A stretch of 64,000 bases of DNA, taken from positions 327,238 through 391,237 of the forward strand of contig JAFDVZ010000015.1 in assembly GCA_018268715.1 (NCBI GenBank), written 5' to 3'. Below the pieces are notes generated by a model that was given only the letters and a program-made list of their open reading frames with translations, did no database searches and was not told the origin of the DNA. Numbering within the stretch: the stretch's first letter is position 1; each line of letters starts with the position of its first letter. The stretch comes from Acidobacteriota bacterium. GTDB lineage: Bacteria > Acidobacteriota > Terriglobia > Bryobacterales > Bryobacteraceae. Made by a program: the position numbers and the translations under genes. Shown here one piece after another: positions 24,557-33,628 of the stretch.

Positions 24557-26461
24557 ATGTCGCTTGTGTCCTACTTTCGAATCCTGTTGACGGCTGCGCT
24601 GGTTTCCGGAGTCGCGCTCACGGCGTATGAGGATGCTCATCCGGCCGGGGCCGCGAAGCCGGTGGGCTCGGCGGATCTGTCCGCTTATGCGCCTGGGTAT
24701 GGCGGCGTTGTGCTGACTGAGGTTCCGGCGGCGGTTCCGGGCAGGGCCACGGGGCGGGGCTTGCGCTCGGAATACGGCGACGGCGGCAGGCTGGTGCTGC
24801 TTTCCAAAGACGGGTCGACGCGGGTGTTGACTTCCGACTTCGATAGCGCCGCGGATCCTTCGGTTTCGATGGACGGGAAGCGGATTTTGTTTGCCGCGAA
24901 GAGGGACCGGAGCGACGTCTGGAATATCTTCGAGATGTCCGCGGATGGTTCGGGTTTGCGTCAGATCACGCGCGAGTTGGGCAATTGCCGCAAGCCGATG
25001 CATCAATCGGCGCTGTTCTATCTGAACGATGCGAGGCCCTCCTATCAGTTGACGTTCGTCACCGATGTGGATGGGGAAATGAACGAGTCGGGCGAGGGCG
25101 TCGCTACGAATCTCTACTCGGCGCGATTCGATGGGTCGGGATTGCGCCGCCTGACTTATGGTGTCTCGGCCAGCTACGACCCGTTTCAGATGGATGATGG
25201 CCGGATCCTTTTCTCTAACTGGCAGCGCAGTCATTTGGCCTATGGGCCAAGGGGGCGGATTGATTTGTTCGCCGCGCACCTGGATGGAACCGACTATGCC
25301 GCTTTCTCCGGCTCGCAAGGCAGGCGGGTCAAACATATGGCCTGCGTGACGGCGAAACGGATGGTGGTGTTTGTTGAATCCGATGCGGCGCTTGCGGATG
25401 GCGCGGGGTCTCTGGCGACGCTGAGCCTTCGACGGAATCTGCACTCTTATCGGCCGATCACGGGCGCGCAGGATGGGCTGTTCTATTCGCCGTCGCCGTT
25501 GCCCGATGGGTCCATCCTCGTTTCGCAACGTCCGGCGGCCGGCGGCTATGCGGTCTACCGTATGGACCTCGCGACGGGGCGGCGGGCGCGGATTTATCGG
25601 AAGGCGGGTGTTCACGCCATCCAGGCGGTGGCGCTGGCGGCGCGGCCTGAACCGGACGGCCACTCGTCGGTGGTGGAGGACGACCAGAACTGGTCCAAAC
25701 TGTACGGGCTGAATGTGTATGAGTCCGATGTGAAGCTGCCGGCGGGCTCGGCGCGTCGGATACGGTTGATTGAAGGGATTCCTGCAAAGACGGCTTCGGC
25801 GAGCGTGCGGAAGCGGCTGTTGGGCGATTTGGAGCTGGATGACGATGGGTCGTTTCATGTGCTGGTTCCACCCAATACGCCGATTCAGATTCAGATTGAA
25901 GACGCCGAGGGAATGGCGCTGCGAACGAGCGCCTGGATCTGGACCAAGAATAAGGAAAACCGTGGGTGCATTGGGTGTCACGAGGACGGCGAGCGTACGC
26001 CGGATAATGTGTTTCCCAAGGCGCTGGCGCATGCGGCGGCGGATCTGATGCTTGCGCCCGAGCGGCGGAGGAGCGTCGATTATTTGCACGATGTGCGGCC
26101 GGTGTTGGCGAGTAAGTGCTCCAACGGGGCGTGTCACGGCGGGGCGCTGAAGGCGGCGTTTCCTGTCTCGAGTTATAGCGAGTTACTGGCGCGAGCGCCC
26201 GGGCCGGATCGCGGCCGCTTCGTCGACCCTGGACGGGCGCGAACCAGCCGGCTGGTTTGGGCTGTTTACGGGCGCAATACGGCTCGGCCGTGGGATCGAA
26301 TGGGGGCCGCAGCGGCGCCGAAGAAGATGCCGCCGGCGGGGGCGCCGCAGCTCAGCGATGACGAGCGGCGGACGATTGTCGAGTGGATCGATTTGGGCGC
26401 GCAGTTGGACGCCGCGCCGTCGAAGGGGCCGGCTGGGAGCGGATCGGGAGGACAGAAATGA
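24557..26461 (+). CDS. HzsA-related propeller cytochrome (PD40 repeats plus c-type haem)
   Basis: A 634-residue exported protein. An N-terminal hydrophobic helix (about 1-20) is a signal peptide or anchor. Residues about 60-400 are WD40-like/PD40 propeller blades (SMDGKRILFAAKRD, SPSPLPDGSILVSQ). Residues 415-490 resemble the region of hydrazine-synthase-alpha relatives, with LGDLELDDDGSFHVLVPPN followed by a haem-binding CIGCH at 471-475. A second C-terminal motif, C521-SNGA-C526-H527, has four residues between the cysteines, as in Planctomycete-type cytochromes. It is not hydrazine synthase itself: length, haem count and partners differ. ATGA overlap links it to the next gene. A redox role in the periplasm is inferred. 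Confidence 0.78.
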   Translation: MSLVSYFRILLTAALVSGVALTAYEDAHPAGAAKPVGSADLSAYAPGYGGVVLTEVPAAVPGRATGRGLRSEYGDGGRLVLLSKDGSTRVLTSDFDSAADPSVSMDGKRILFAAKRDRSDVWNIFEMSADGSGLRQITRELGNCRKPMHQSALFYLNDARPSYQLTFVTDVDGEMNESGEGVATNLYSARFDGSGLRRLTYGVSASYDPFQMDDGRILFSNWQRSHLAYGPRGRIDLFAAHLDGTDYAAFSGSQGRRVKHMACVTAKRMVVFVESDAALADGAGSLATLSLRRNLHSYRPITGAQDGLFYSPSPLPDGSILVSQRPAAGGYAVYRMDLATGRRARIYRKAGVHAIQAVALAARPEPDGHSSVVEDDQNWSKLYGLNVYESDVKLPAGSARRIRLIEGIPAKTASASVRKRLLGDLELDDDGSFHVLVPPNTPIQIQIEDAEGMALRTSAWIWTKNKENRGCIGCHEDGERTPDNVFPKALAHAAADLMLAPERRRSVDYLHDVRPVLASKCSNGACHGGALKAAFPVSSYSELLARAPGPDRGRFVDPGRARTSRLVWAVYGRNTARPWDRMGAAAAPKKMPPAGAPQLSDDERRTIVEWIDLGAQLDAAPSKGPAGSGSGGQK

Positions 26462-28131
26462 GAGGTTGGATCGCGCTTCCGGCCCTTTTGGCGTTGACGA
26501 TGATGGCGACTTATACCGGCGCCGGGCAACAACAGTCCCTGCCTGTGTTCACGGACATCACTAAGCAGGCCGGCATCACCTTCAAACACAGCTACGGCGA
26601 TCATCACCTGGATAACATCGTGGAAGGAACCGGCGCCGGCGTGTGTTTTTTCGATTACAACGGCGACGGGTTGATGGATCTGTATTTCGTCACCGGCACG
26701 TGGACCAAGAATGTTTCGGATAACGAAGGCCGCGACCTGCGGGGCAAGTTGTCGAACCGGCTCTATCGGAATGATGGCAACGGCAAGTTCACCGACGTCA
26801 CGGAGGTGGCCGGGGTCGGGGGCGCGGGGGTGTACAGTTCCGGCTGTTCCGCGGCTGATTACGACAACGATGGGCGCGTGGACCTGTACGTTCTCAACTA
26901 CGGCCGGAACATCCTGTATCACAACAACGGGAATGGGACGTTCACGGACGTTTCGGCCAAGTCCGGCATCGACGATGCGCGCTGGAGCCTGTCGGCCACC
27001 TGGTTTGATTACGATAACGACGGCTACCTGGATGTATTTGTCGCGAACTATCTGTTGTACGACGATGGGAAGTTTCGTGACTTCTATCCGGCCGCGGGTT
27101 ATCCGGGTCCGCTGAGTTACAACGCGCAGCCGAACGCGCTCTATCACAACAACGGCGACGGAACGTTCACGGAGACAACCAAGCAGGCGGGCGTGTATAA
27201 GGAGGGCCGGGCGATGAGCGCGACGGTCTCCGATTTTCGAAACAGCGGACGCCTGGATATTTTCGTCACCAATGACGCGATGGAGAATTACTTCTTCGAA
27301 AGCAACGGCAAGGGCGGTTTTGCGGAGAATGCTCTTACCTATGGGATTGCGTACGGGGAGAACGGGCAGGGCGTGTCCTCCATGGGGCCGGTTGTCGGCG
27401 ATTTCAATCGCGATGGGTTGCTGGATATTTTCATCCCGAATCTGAACTATTGCACGTTGTTCACGCAGACGCTGCGCAACGGCATGCGCAACTTCGTCGA
27501 TCAGACGGCGGTTACCGGGCTGTCGGTCGTGATGGGGCAATACGCCGGCTGGGGGGCGGTCTCGTTCGATTACGACAACGACGGCTGGCTGGATCTGTTC
27601 ACGGCGCACGGAGACGCGCACCATGAATATGTCCAGGAGAACACGCTGATGCGGAACAAGGGCAACGGGAAGTTCGAGGACGTTTCCGACCAATCCGGCG
27701 CGCACTTCAAAGAAAAGTACGTGGGGCGCGGCGCTGCGTGGGCGGATATCGACAATGACGGAGACATCGACTTGGCGATCGCGAATCTGAATGACCATCC
27801 GGTTCTTCTGCGCAATGACGGCGGGAATACGCGCAATAACTGGCTGACCGTGGACGCGAAGCTGAAATTCAAAACCGGGTCGCGCGATGCGGTGGGCGCG
27901 CGCGTGGTGATGGTGAGTGGCGCGCTCCGGCTGGTGGAGGACCTGATTCCCACGCGCGGATATATGTCGCAGGGCGATCCACGGCTTCACTTCGGATTGG
28001 GGAAGGCGGAGTTCGCAGATTCCGTGGAGATTCGTTGGCCGGACGGAGTTACCGATAAGTTGGATCACGTCAAGGTGAACCAATTTCTGAAACTCACGCA
28101 TGACGCGCATACGGCGGGAGGCTCGCGATGA
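26458..28131 (+). CDS. CRTAC1-like FG-GAP/VCBS repeat protein with ASPIC/UnbV domain
   Basis: A 557-residue exported protein. A signal peptide (about 1-24) leads to repeated calcium-binding propeller loops of DxDxDG type (FFDYNGDGLMDLYF, ADYDNDGRVDLYV, FDYDNDGWLDLF, ADIDNDGDIDLAI). The C-terminal ASPIC/UnbV module contains VEIRWPDGVTDKLDHVKVNQF. Such proteins bind Ca2+ and act as surface or secreted scaffolds; no enzyme activity is assured. Start ATG 26458 overlaps the previous stop (ATGA), and its own stop overlaps the next start, so the three genes are translationally coupled. Confidence 0.88.
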   Translation: MRGWIALPALLALTMMATYTGAGQQQSLPVFTDITKQAGITFKHSYGDHHLDNIVEGTGAGVCFFDYNGDGLMDLYFVTGTWTKNVSDNEGRDLRGKLSNRLYRNDGNGKFTDVTEVAGVGGAGVYSSGCSAADYDNDGRVDLYVLNYGRNILYHNNGNGTFTDVSAKSGIDDARWSLSATWFDYDNDGYLDVFVANYLLYDDGKFRDFYPAAGYPGPLSYNAQPNALYHNNGDGTFTETTKQAGVYKEGRAMSATVSDFRNSGRLDIFVTNDAMENYFFESNGKGGFAENALTYGIAYGENGQGVSSMGPVVGDFNRDGLLDIFIPNLNYCTLFTQTLRNGMRNFVDQTAVTGLSVVMGQYAGWGAVSFDYDNDGWLDLFTAHGDAHHEYVQENTLMRNKGNGKFEDVSDQSGAHFKEKYVGRGAAWADIDNDGDIDLAIANLNDHPVLLRNDGGNTRNNWLTVDAKLKFKTGSRDAVGARVVMVSGALRLVEDLIPTRGYMSQGDPRLHFGLGKAEFADSVEIRWPDGVTDKLDHVKVNQFLKLTHDAHTAGGSR

Positions 28132-30944
28132 GGAATGAGTTGGTGTTTGTCGCGATGGCGGCCGCGGCGGCGCTGACAGCGGCTCCGAAGAAGCCGGTCT
28201 ACGTGGGAGTCCGGGTCTGCGCGGGGTGCCATACCGGGCGGAAGATCGGCGACCAGTACAGCAAGTGGCTGCATTCCAAACATAGCCAGGCGTACGCGAA
28301 GTTGGCGCTTCCCACGGGGCTGGAGATGGCGAAACTGAGCGGGTTGCGAACGCCGCCCCAGGAGTCGACGATTTGCCTGGGTTGTCATGCCACCGCCTGG
28401 CATGCCGAGGATTGGGAAAAGGACGAAACGTTCCGTATTCAGGACGGGGTGCAGTGTGAGTTGTGCCATGGGCCGGGCAGCGAGTACGCGACGCTTGAGG
28501 TGATGCGGGACCGGCAGGCGGCGATGAAGGCCGGCCTGCGGATGCCGGATCAGGAATTCTGCGTGAACTGCCACGTGGAGAAGGGTTCGCATGTGGCGGT
28601 GACAAATCGTCCGCCGATCGATGTGAAGCAGGGGTGGCGGGAGCTGCTGCATCCGCTGGCTTCGAACCCGGCTCCGGGCGCGGTGGAGAGCGCGCCGGCC
28701 CTCACGGGAGTCAAGGGTCCAAAGTACGCCGGTGTGGCGGAGTGCGGTAAGTGCCATCGAGGCCCGATGCTCGGAAACCAGTGGAGCAGGTGGAAGTTGA
28801 GCGCGCATTCGGGCGCCTGGGCGACTCTGGCGACGCCTAAGGCGTTGGAGATCGCGGCGAAGAAGAACATCGCCGATCCGCAGCGTAGCGCTGAGTGTTT
28901 GAAGTGCCATTCGCCGGGGGCGTCCGCGCCTCGGCTGGAGAGTTTCACGGCTGATGAAGGAGTGAGCTGCGAGGCCTGTCACGGGCCGGGCAGCGACTAC
29001 ATGTCCGACGCCGTGATGCGTGATCGGCGGTCGGCGAAATTGGCGGGGTTGAAGACGCCTGACCGCGAGACGTGCCTCGGATGCCACCAGTCCAAGGACT
29101 TCAACGTGGACGCGGCGATGAAGAAGATTGCGCACCCCACCAAGCTGCCTCCGGTGGCGGAAGGGGAACGCTATAAGACGCCGATCCGAATGGCTCTGCG
29201 GCCGGATGGACGCGAGGTGTACGTCACCTGTGAGGCCTCAGGCAGCGTCGTCGTGGTGGATCCGGCGGCTCGGGCCAAGGTTGCGGAGATTCGGGTGGGC
29301 GGCGACCCGACAGGCGTCACGTTCGCGCCCAATGGGCGGCTGGCGTTTGTGACGAATCGCCTGGATGACACCGTGTCGGTGGTGGACGTCGCTTCGCGAA
29401 AGGTTGTCGCGACGCTGAAGACTGGCAATGAGCCGCACGGCGTGCTGACCGACCGCGATGGAAAGCTGCTGTACGTCCTGAATACGTCGTCCAATGACAT
29501 CTGGGTTTATGACGTCGCCTCGCTTAAGAAGACGAAGACGCTGAGCGCGGGTAACGGCCCCTGGTCGCTTGCGCTGTCTCCGGATTCGCGGCGCATCCTG
29601 GTGACGAACATGAAGTCGAAGTTCGCGCCTGTCCGCGAGCGGTTCTCCTCGGAAGTGACCGTGATCGGCACGGATCGCGCGGCGGTGGACGACCGCGTCA
29701 ACATTAGCGACGCCAACCTGATGATGGGGCTGGCGTGGCATCCCCGCGGCGAGTTCGCGCTGGCGACGTTGAACCGGACCAAGGCGGCGATTCCGATGAC
29801 CCGGCTCCTGCAGGGCTGGACGATCAACAACGGCCTGGCGGTGATGTGGCGCGATGGCGGCGTGGACGAGGTGCTGCTGGATGAGCCCGATATGGGCTTC
29901 GCCGACGCCTCCGACGTGGCGTTCACGCCGGACGGGCGCTACGCCCTGGTGGCGAGCGCCGGGACGGATCGCGTCGCGGTTGTGGATGTGGCGAAGATGA
30001 TCGGCGTTATCCGGCGGCTTCCCGAACAGGAGCGGCGCACGGTGTTGCCGAATCACCTGGGATACCCGACGGAGTTCGTCGTGAAGCATGTCGCCACGGG
30101 CAGGAATCCCCGGGCCATCCTGGTGTTGCCGGCCGCGGAACAGGCGCTGATCGCCAACTCGCTGGATGACTCGCTGGGAATTCTCGACTTAGGCAAGATG
30201 GAGATGGTCGGTCGCATCGAGCTGGGGGGATCGAAGACGATCAACCGGCAACGGCTGGGCGAGCAACTGTTCCATAACGCTTTTGTCACGTTTCACCGGC
30301 AGTATTCCTGTAACTCGTGCCACCCGGACGGTCACGTGGACGGGATGACCTATGACATTGAAGCGGACGGAATCGGCGTCGCGCCGGTTGACAACCGGAC
30401 GTTGCGCGGCATTCTGGACACGGCTCCGTTTAAGTGGGAGGGCACCAACCCGAGTCTGTCGCGGCAGTGCGGCGCGCGGCTGGCGGTGTTTTTCACGCGC
30501 CTGGCCCCGTTCACGCCGGAGCAACTGGCGGCGGTGGACTACTACGTGACTACGATCCCGCGGCCTCCCAATCGCTACCGGCCGCTGGGGGCGGCGCTGT
30601 CGCCGGCGCAGCGTCGCGGTAAGGCGATCTTTGAACGGACGACAACCAACGACGGGCGTACGATTTCGGAGAATAACCGCTGCGTCAGTTGCCATTTTCC
30701 GCCCTACTACACCGACCGGCGACGGCATGATGTGGGCACTAAGCTATCTTTCGACCGGACGGGTGACTTCGACGTTCCGCACCTGAACAATATCTATGAC
30801 TCCGCGCCGTATCTGCATAACGGCATGGCCGCCACTCTTGAAGAGATCTGGACGGTGTATAACCCGGACGACCGGCACGGCGTCACCAATGACATGACCA
30901 AGGACCAACTCAATGATCTGGTTGAGTTTCTCAGGACGTTGTAA
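28128..30944 (+). CDS. Ten-haem c-type cytochrome with YncE-like propeller and MauG-like C-terminus
   Basis: A 938-residue exported cytochrome with ten CxxCH motifs. Eight lie in the N-terminal third as two four-haem units: CAGCH, CLGCH, CELCH, CVNCH, then CGKCH, CLKCH, CEACH, CLGCH. A seven-blade YncE-like beta-propeller follows (about 340-720; VDVASRKVVATLKTGNEPHG). The C-terminal part has CNSCH and CVSCH with HVDGMTYDIE and DVPHLNNIYDSAPYLHNG, the pattern of di-haem cytochrome c peroxidase/MauG relatives. The signal peptide is short (about 1-17). It may move electrons among quinol-linked and soluble carriers or oxidise a substrate; the substrate is unknown. ATGA overlaps the CRTAC1 gene. 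Confidence 0.88.
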   Translation: MRNELVFVAMAAAAALTAAPKKPVYVGVRVCAGCHTGRKIGDQYSKWLHSKHSQAYAKLALPTGLEMAKLSGLRTPPQESTICLGCHATAWHAEDWEKDETFRIQDGVQCELCHGPGSEYATLEVMRDRQAAMKAGLRMPDQEFCVNCHVEKGSHVAVTNRPPIDVKQGWRELLHPLASNPAPGAVESAPALTGVKGPKYAGVAECGKCHRGPMLGNQWSRWKLSAHSGAWATLATPKALEIAAKKNIADPQRSAECLKCHSPGASAPRLESFTADEGVSCEACHGPGSDYMSDAVMRDRRSAKLAGLKTPDRETCLGCHQSKDFNVDAAMKKIAHPTKLPPVAEGERYKTPIRMALRPDGREVYVTCEASGSVVVVDPAARAKVAEIRVGGDPTGVTFAPNGRLAFVTNRLDDTVSVVDVASRKVVATLKTGNEPHGVLTDRDGKLLYVLNTSSNDIWVYDVASLKKTKTLSAGNGPWSLALSPDSRRILVTNMKSKFAPVRERFSSEVTVIGTDRAAVDDRVNISDANLMMGLAWHPRGEFALATLNRTKAAIPMTRLLQGWTINNGLAVMWRDGGVDEVLLDEPDMGFADASDVAFTPDGRYALVASAGTDRVAVVDVAKMIGVIRRLPEQERRTVLPNHLGYPTEFVVKHVATGRNPRAILVLPAAEQALIANSLDDSLGILDLGKMEMVGRIELGGSKTINRQRLGEQLFHNAFVTFHRQYSCNSCHPDGHVDGMTYDIEADGIGVAPVDNRTLRGILDTAPFKWEGTNPSLSRQCGARLAVFFTRLAPFTPEQLAAVDYYVTTIPRPPNRYRPLGAALSPAQRRGKAIFERTTTNDGRTISENNRCVSCHFPPYYTDRRRHDVGTKLSFDRTGDFDVPHLNNIYDSAPYLHNGMAATLEEIWTVYNPDDRHGVTNDMTKDQLNDLVEFLRTL

Positions 30945-30960
30945 TCGGCGAGGAGGAGTT

Positions 30961-32127
30961 ATGAGGCATCTCCGCTATGTCAGTCTGATGGCCGCCCTCA
31001 CGTGTCTGGCGGGCGCGGCCGAGGTCGCGAAATTGCCGTATGTCTACACCAAGTGGAAACACATCACGACGGCCGACGGTTTGCCCAATGACCACATCTT
31101 CGCGGTGAAGTCGGATGGTCCGCGAGTCTGGATCGGGACTGAAAACGGGTTGGCGATGCTCGATAAGCGCACCGGCAAGATCAAGAGTTGGGGCGAGAAG
31201 GACGGGTTGCCTTGGCGCGTGGTGACGGCGATCGACGTCGATAAGAAGACGGGCGACGTATGGCTGGGGCTGTTCGGCGGGGGATTGGCTCGGTTCAGCG
31301 GCGGCCGCTTCGACCACTGGCATCAGTTGAACAGCGGCCTGGTGAACGACGTCGTCTACGGCGTCGCCGTGCAGGACGATAACATCTGGGCCGCGACCAC
31401 CGCGGGGGCCAGTCGCTTCAACACCGTCACCGGCGAATGGACCATCTTCACGGAGAAGAACGCTCCGATGGAGGAGATCTGGAATTACAATGTCGCCGTT
31501 GGCAAGGGGAAAGTGTATATCGCTGTGTGGGGCAGCGGCATGCTCGAATACGATATCGCGTCGAATCGATGGAAGGACTATCTCGATCCGGACGGTGAGA
31601 TGGAGATCGATCTGTACCGGGACGACGGTATCGTGCATGTCATTGTCACCGCCGCCAGTCCGGCGGACGATGTGGTGTGGGTGTCGAGTTACTTCGGCGC
31701 CTGCCGCTACGATGGACGCCATTGGCGAGGCTATTACAATCAGGATTCCGGGCTTGCCGATGACTTCATCAATAACACGAAGGGCCGGAGCGCCGATGAA
31801 GCGTGGTTCGCTACTGACAAGGGCGCGAGCGCCATCACGGACTTCAAGACGAACACGTGGGTGACTTACACGCGCGACGCGACTGGCAAAGGCGGCAAGG
31901 CGGTTGTAATGCGCGACCGCGATGTTCTCGAGACGGTGGAAATGCCGGTCGGTATTCCGCATAACTTCATCATCAACTACGACATCGACGGCAACGATGT
32001 TTTCGTCGCCACGGCCAAAGGGCTGGGATGGGGTGTGGGCGAAGGATACTATCCGGGTTTGAAGCAACGTCCCAAGATGGTGGCCAAGGCGAAGGGCGCG
32101 GCGGTGACGAAAGGGGGCGCGGAATGA
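30961..32127 (+). CDS. Reg_prop beta-propeller protein without kinase domain
   Basis: A 388-residue exported protein made of two-component-regulator-type propeller blades (ITTADGLPNDHIFAVKSD, RVWIGTENGLAMLD, GDVWLGLFGGGLARF, NIWAATTAGASRFN) after a signal peptide (about 1-20). Unlike the kinase at 2350-5436 it has no Y_Y_Y, membrane helix or kinase part, so it cannot signal by itself. A good SD (GAGGAGG) precedes the ATG, 16 bases after the decahaem gene. Its position before two binding proteins suggests a periplasmic sensor, scaffold or cofactor-holding propeller. Confidence 0.82.
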   Translation: MRHLRYVSLMAALTCLAGAAEVAKLPYVYTKWKHITTADGLPNDHIFAVKSDGPRVWIGTENGLAMLDKRTGKIKSWGEKDGLPWRVVTAIDVDKKTGDVWLGLFGGGLARFSGGRFDHWHQLNSGLVNDVVYGVAVQDDNIWAATTAGASRFNTVTGEWTIFTEKNAPMEEIWNYNVAVGKGKVYIAVWGSGMLEYDIASNRWKDYLDPDGEMEIDLYRDDGIVHVIVTAASPADDVVWVSSYFGACRYDGRHWRGYYNQDSGLADDFINNTKGRSADEAWFATDKGASAITDFKTNTWVTYTRDATGKGGKAVVMRDRDVLETVEMPVGIPHNFIINYDIDGNDVFVATAKGLGWGVGEGYYPGLKQRPKMVAKAKGAAVTKGGAE

Positions 32128-33623
32128 AGACGGCGTTCGCTCTACTGGCGTGTTTCGCGCTTGGATTCGCGGCGGAACCGCCTAAACCGACAGCGAAGGA
32201 GGCTCCGATGCCGCCGGAGTTGAAGGCGCTGATCGACGATGACACGGCGGAGGTGCTGCGTCGAATTAATGGGCTTTCTCCGTATCAGGTTCCCGATCTG
32301 CGGCTGAAACAGGACTCTAACTACGCCCATACGCCGTCCGATTACGAGCCGTTCGGAGCTATCAAGCCGTACAAAGAACATTTCCTGAAGCAGATGGAAT
32401 ACACCGGCGCTGGCCGCGCGATTCCGGAGCCGGGGCCGGAACTGAAGACGGTGAAGATCGGATTCATTGGTCCGATTATGTCGACGGTTTCGGTGGCCAC
32501 GGGCGGCAAGAGTCATGAGGAGACGCTGGGCATACAGATGCTGGAGGGCGCGAAGCTGGCGATTGAGGAGTGGAACGCCCGCGGCGGATACTTCCGCCGA
32601 CACATCCCCTTTGAACTCGACACCCGTAACGACAACGGCCTTTGGGGGGCGTCGGGCAACGAGATTATCAACATGGCCTATAAGAACGACGATTGGGCCA
32701 TTATCGGGACCATCGATGGCGCGAACAGTCATATTGCGATTCGAGTCGCGCTGAAGGCCGAGATCGTGATGTTGAATAGCGGCGACACGGATCCGACCTT
32801 CATCGAAACCAACATTCCTTGGGTAATGCGTTGTATTGGCGATGACCGGCAGATGGGTTATCTGCTGATGGACTACGTTCTGCGCAAGATGAATTACAAG
32901 CGCGTCGGCATCATTCGCGCGAGCAACCGGTATGGCCGGTTCGGCGTGCGCGAACTCAATGACAGCGGACGGCGGATGCAGCATCCGACGATCATTGAGA
33001 TGGCCTATAAGGTGGGCTCGGAGGACTTCTCGCTCCAGTTGGAGCGAATGAAGGCGTCGAACCTGGACGCGGTGATCCACTGGGGCGATGCGGCCGAGAG
33101 CGCGCGGATTCTGAATCAGATGCGGAAGATGGGGATGAAGCAGCCGTTCTTTGCGAGTGATCGGTCCGTGTCGCGGGAGTTCACCAATGTCGCGGGCGCG
33201 AACGCGGAGGGCGTGATTTGTGGGTTTCCCTGGAATCCGCAGCGCAAGGACGCCAAACTCGCGGCGTTCAATGCGGCGTTCCGCAAGCGCTTCAACTCCG
33301 ATGCGGGCACCTACGCCGCCCACGCCTACGACGGCATGAACATGCTGATCTGGGCGATTCAGGTGGCGGGCTTGAACCGGGCCAAGATTCGAGATGTGCT
33401 GGCCTATCGCACCAAGCCGTGGCCCGGCGTCACCGGCGACATCCCGCTGAGCGCGGCGCTGGACGATCTGGGCGACGTGTATCTGGCCAAATACGAAGGC
33501 GGCGCCTGGCGGTATTATTCTCGCGAGGATTTGAAGATCCCGCGCGGCTATATTCCGGCGCGTGACCGGGTGAACCGCGCCACCGGCGCCATCGATCCAA
33601 TGAAGCCGGAAGACCGGAACTGA
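32124..33623 (+). CDS. Periplasmic binding protein, type I (Peripla_BP_6 / LivJ-like), first copy
   Basis: A 499-residue exported protein. After the signal peptide (about 1-17) there is an unusual extension of about 90 residues (IDDDTAEVLRRINGLSPYQV onward). A branched-chain-amino-acid-binding fold then begins at VKIGFIGPIMSTVSVATG. Blocks EGAKLAIEEWNARGGYFRR, WAIIGTIDGANSHIAIRVA and KRVGIIRASNRYGRFGVREL match Peripla_BP_6. It starts at ATG 32124, overlapping the propeller stop (ATGA). No permease or ATPase gene is nearby, so it may serve as a receptor or electron-transfer-associated binder, not as a transporter part. Ligand unknown. Confidence 0.87.
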   Translation: MKTAFALLACFALGFAAEPPKPTAKEAPMPPELKALIDDDTAEVLRRINGLSPYQVPDLRLKQDSNYAHTPSDYEPFGAIKPYKEHFLKQMEYTGAGRAIPEPGPELKTVKIGFIGPIMSTVSVATGGKSHEETLGIQMLEGAKLAIEEWNARGGYFRRHIPFELDTRNDNGLWGASGNEIINMAYKNDDWAIIGTIDGANSHIAIRVALKAEIVMLNSGDTDPTFIETNIPWVMRCIGDDRQMGYLLMDYVLRKMNYKRVGIIRASNRYGRFGVRELNDSGRRMQHPTIIEMAYKVGSEDFSLQLERMKASNLDAVIHWGDAAESARILNQMRKMGMKQPFFASDRSVSREFTNVAGANAEGVICGFPWNPQRKDAKLAAFNAAFRKRFNSDAGTYAAHAYDGMNMLIWAIQVAGLNRAKIRDVLAYRTKPWPGVTGDIPLSAALDDLGDVYLAKYEGGAWRYYSREDLKIPRGYIPARDRVNRATGAIDPMKPEDRN

Positions 33624-33628
33624 GGCTG

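Noticed and set aside
24557..26461. True hydrazine synthase alpha subunit (anammox)
   Set aside because: Only the HzsA-related region and one normal CxxCH are present; the other hydrazine synthase subunits and anammox genes are absent.
26266..28605. 779-codon minus-strand open frame opposite the CRTAC1 and decahaem genes
   Set aside because: Low-complexity composition and it spans two well-supported opposite-strand genes that overlap by ATGA.
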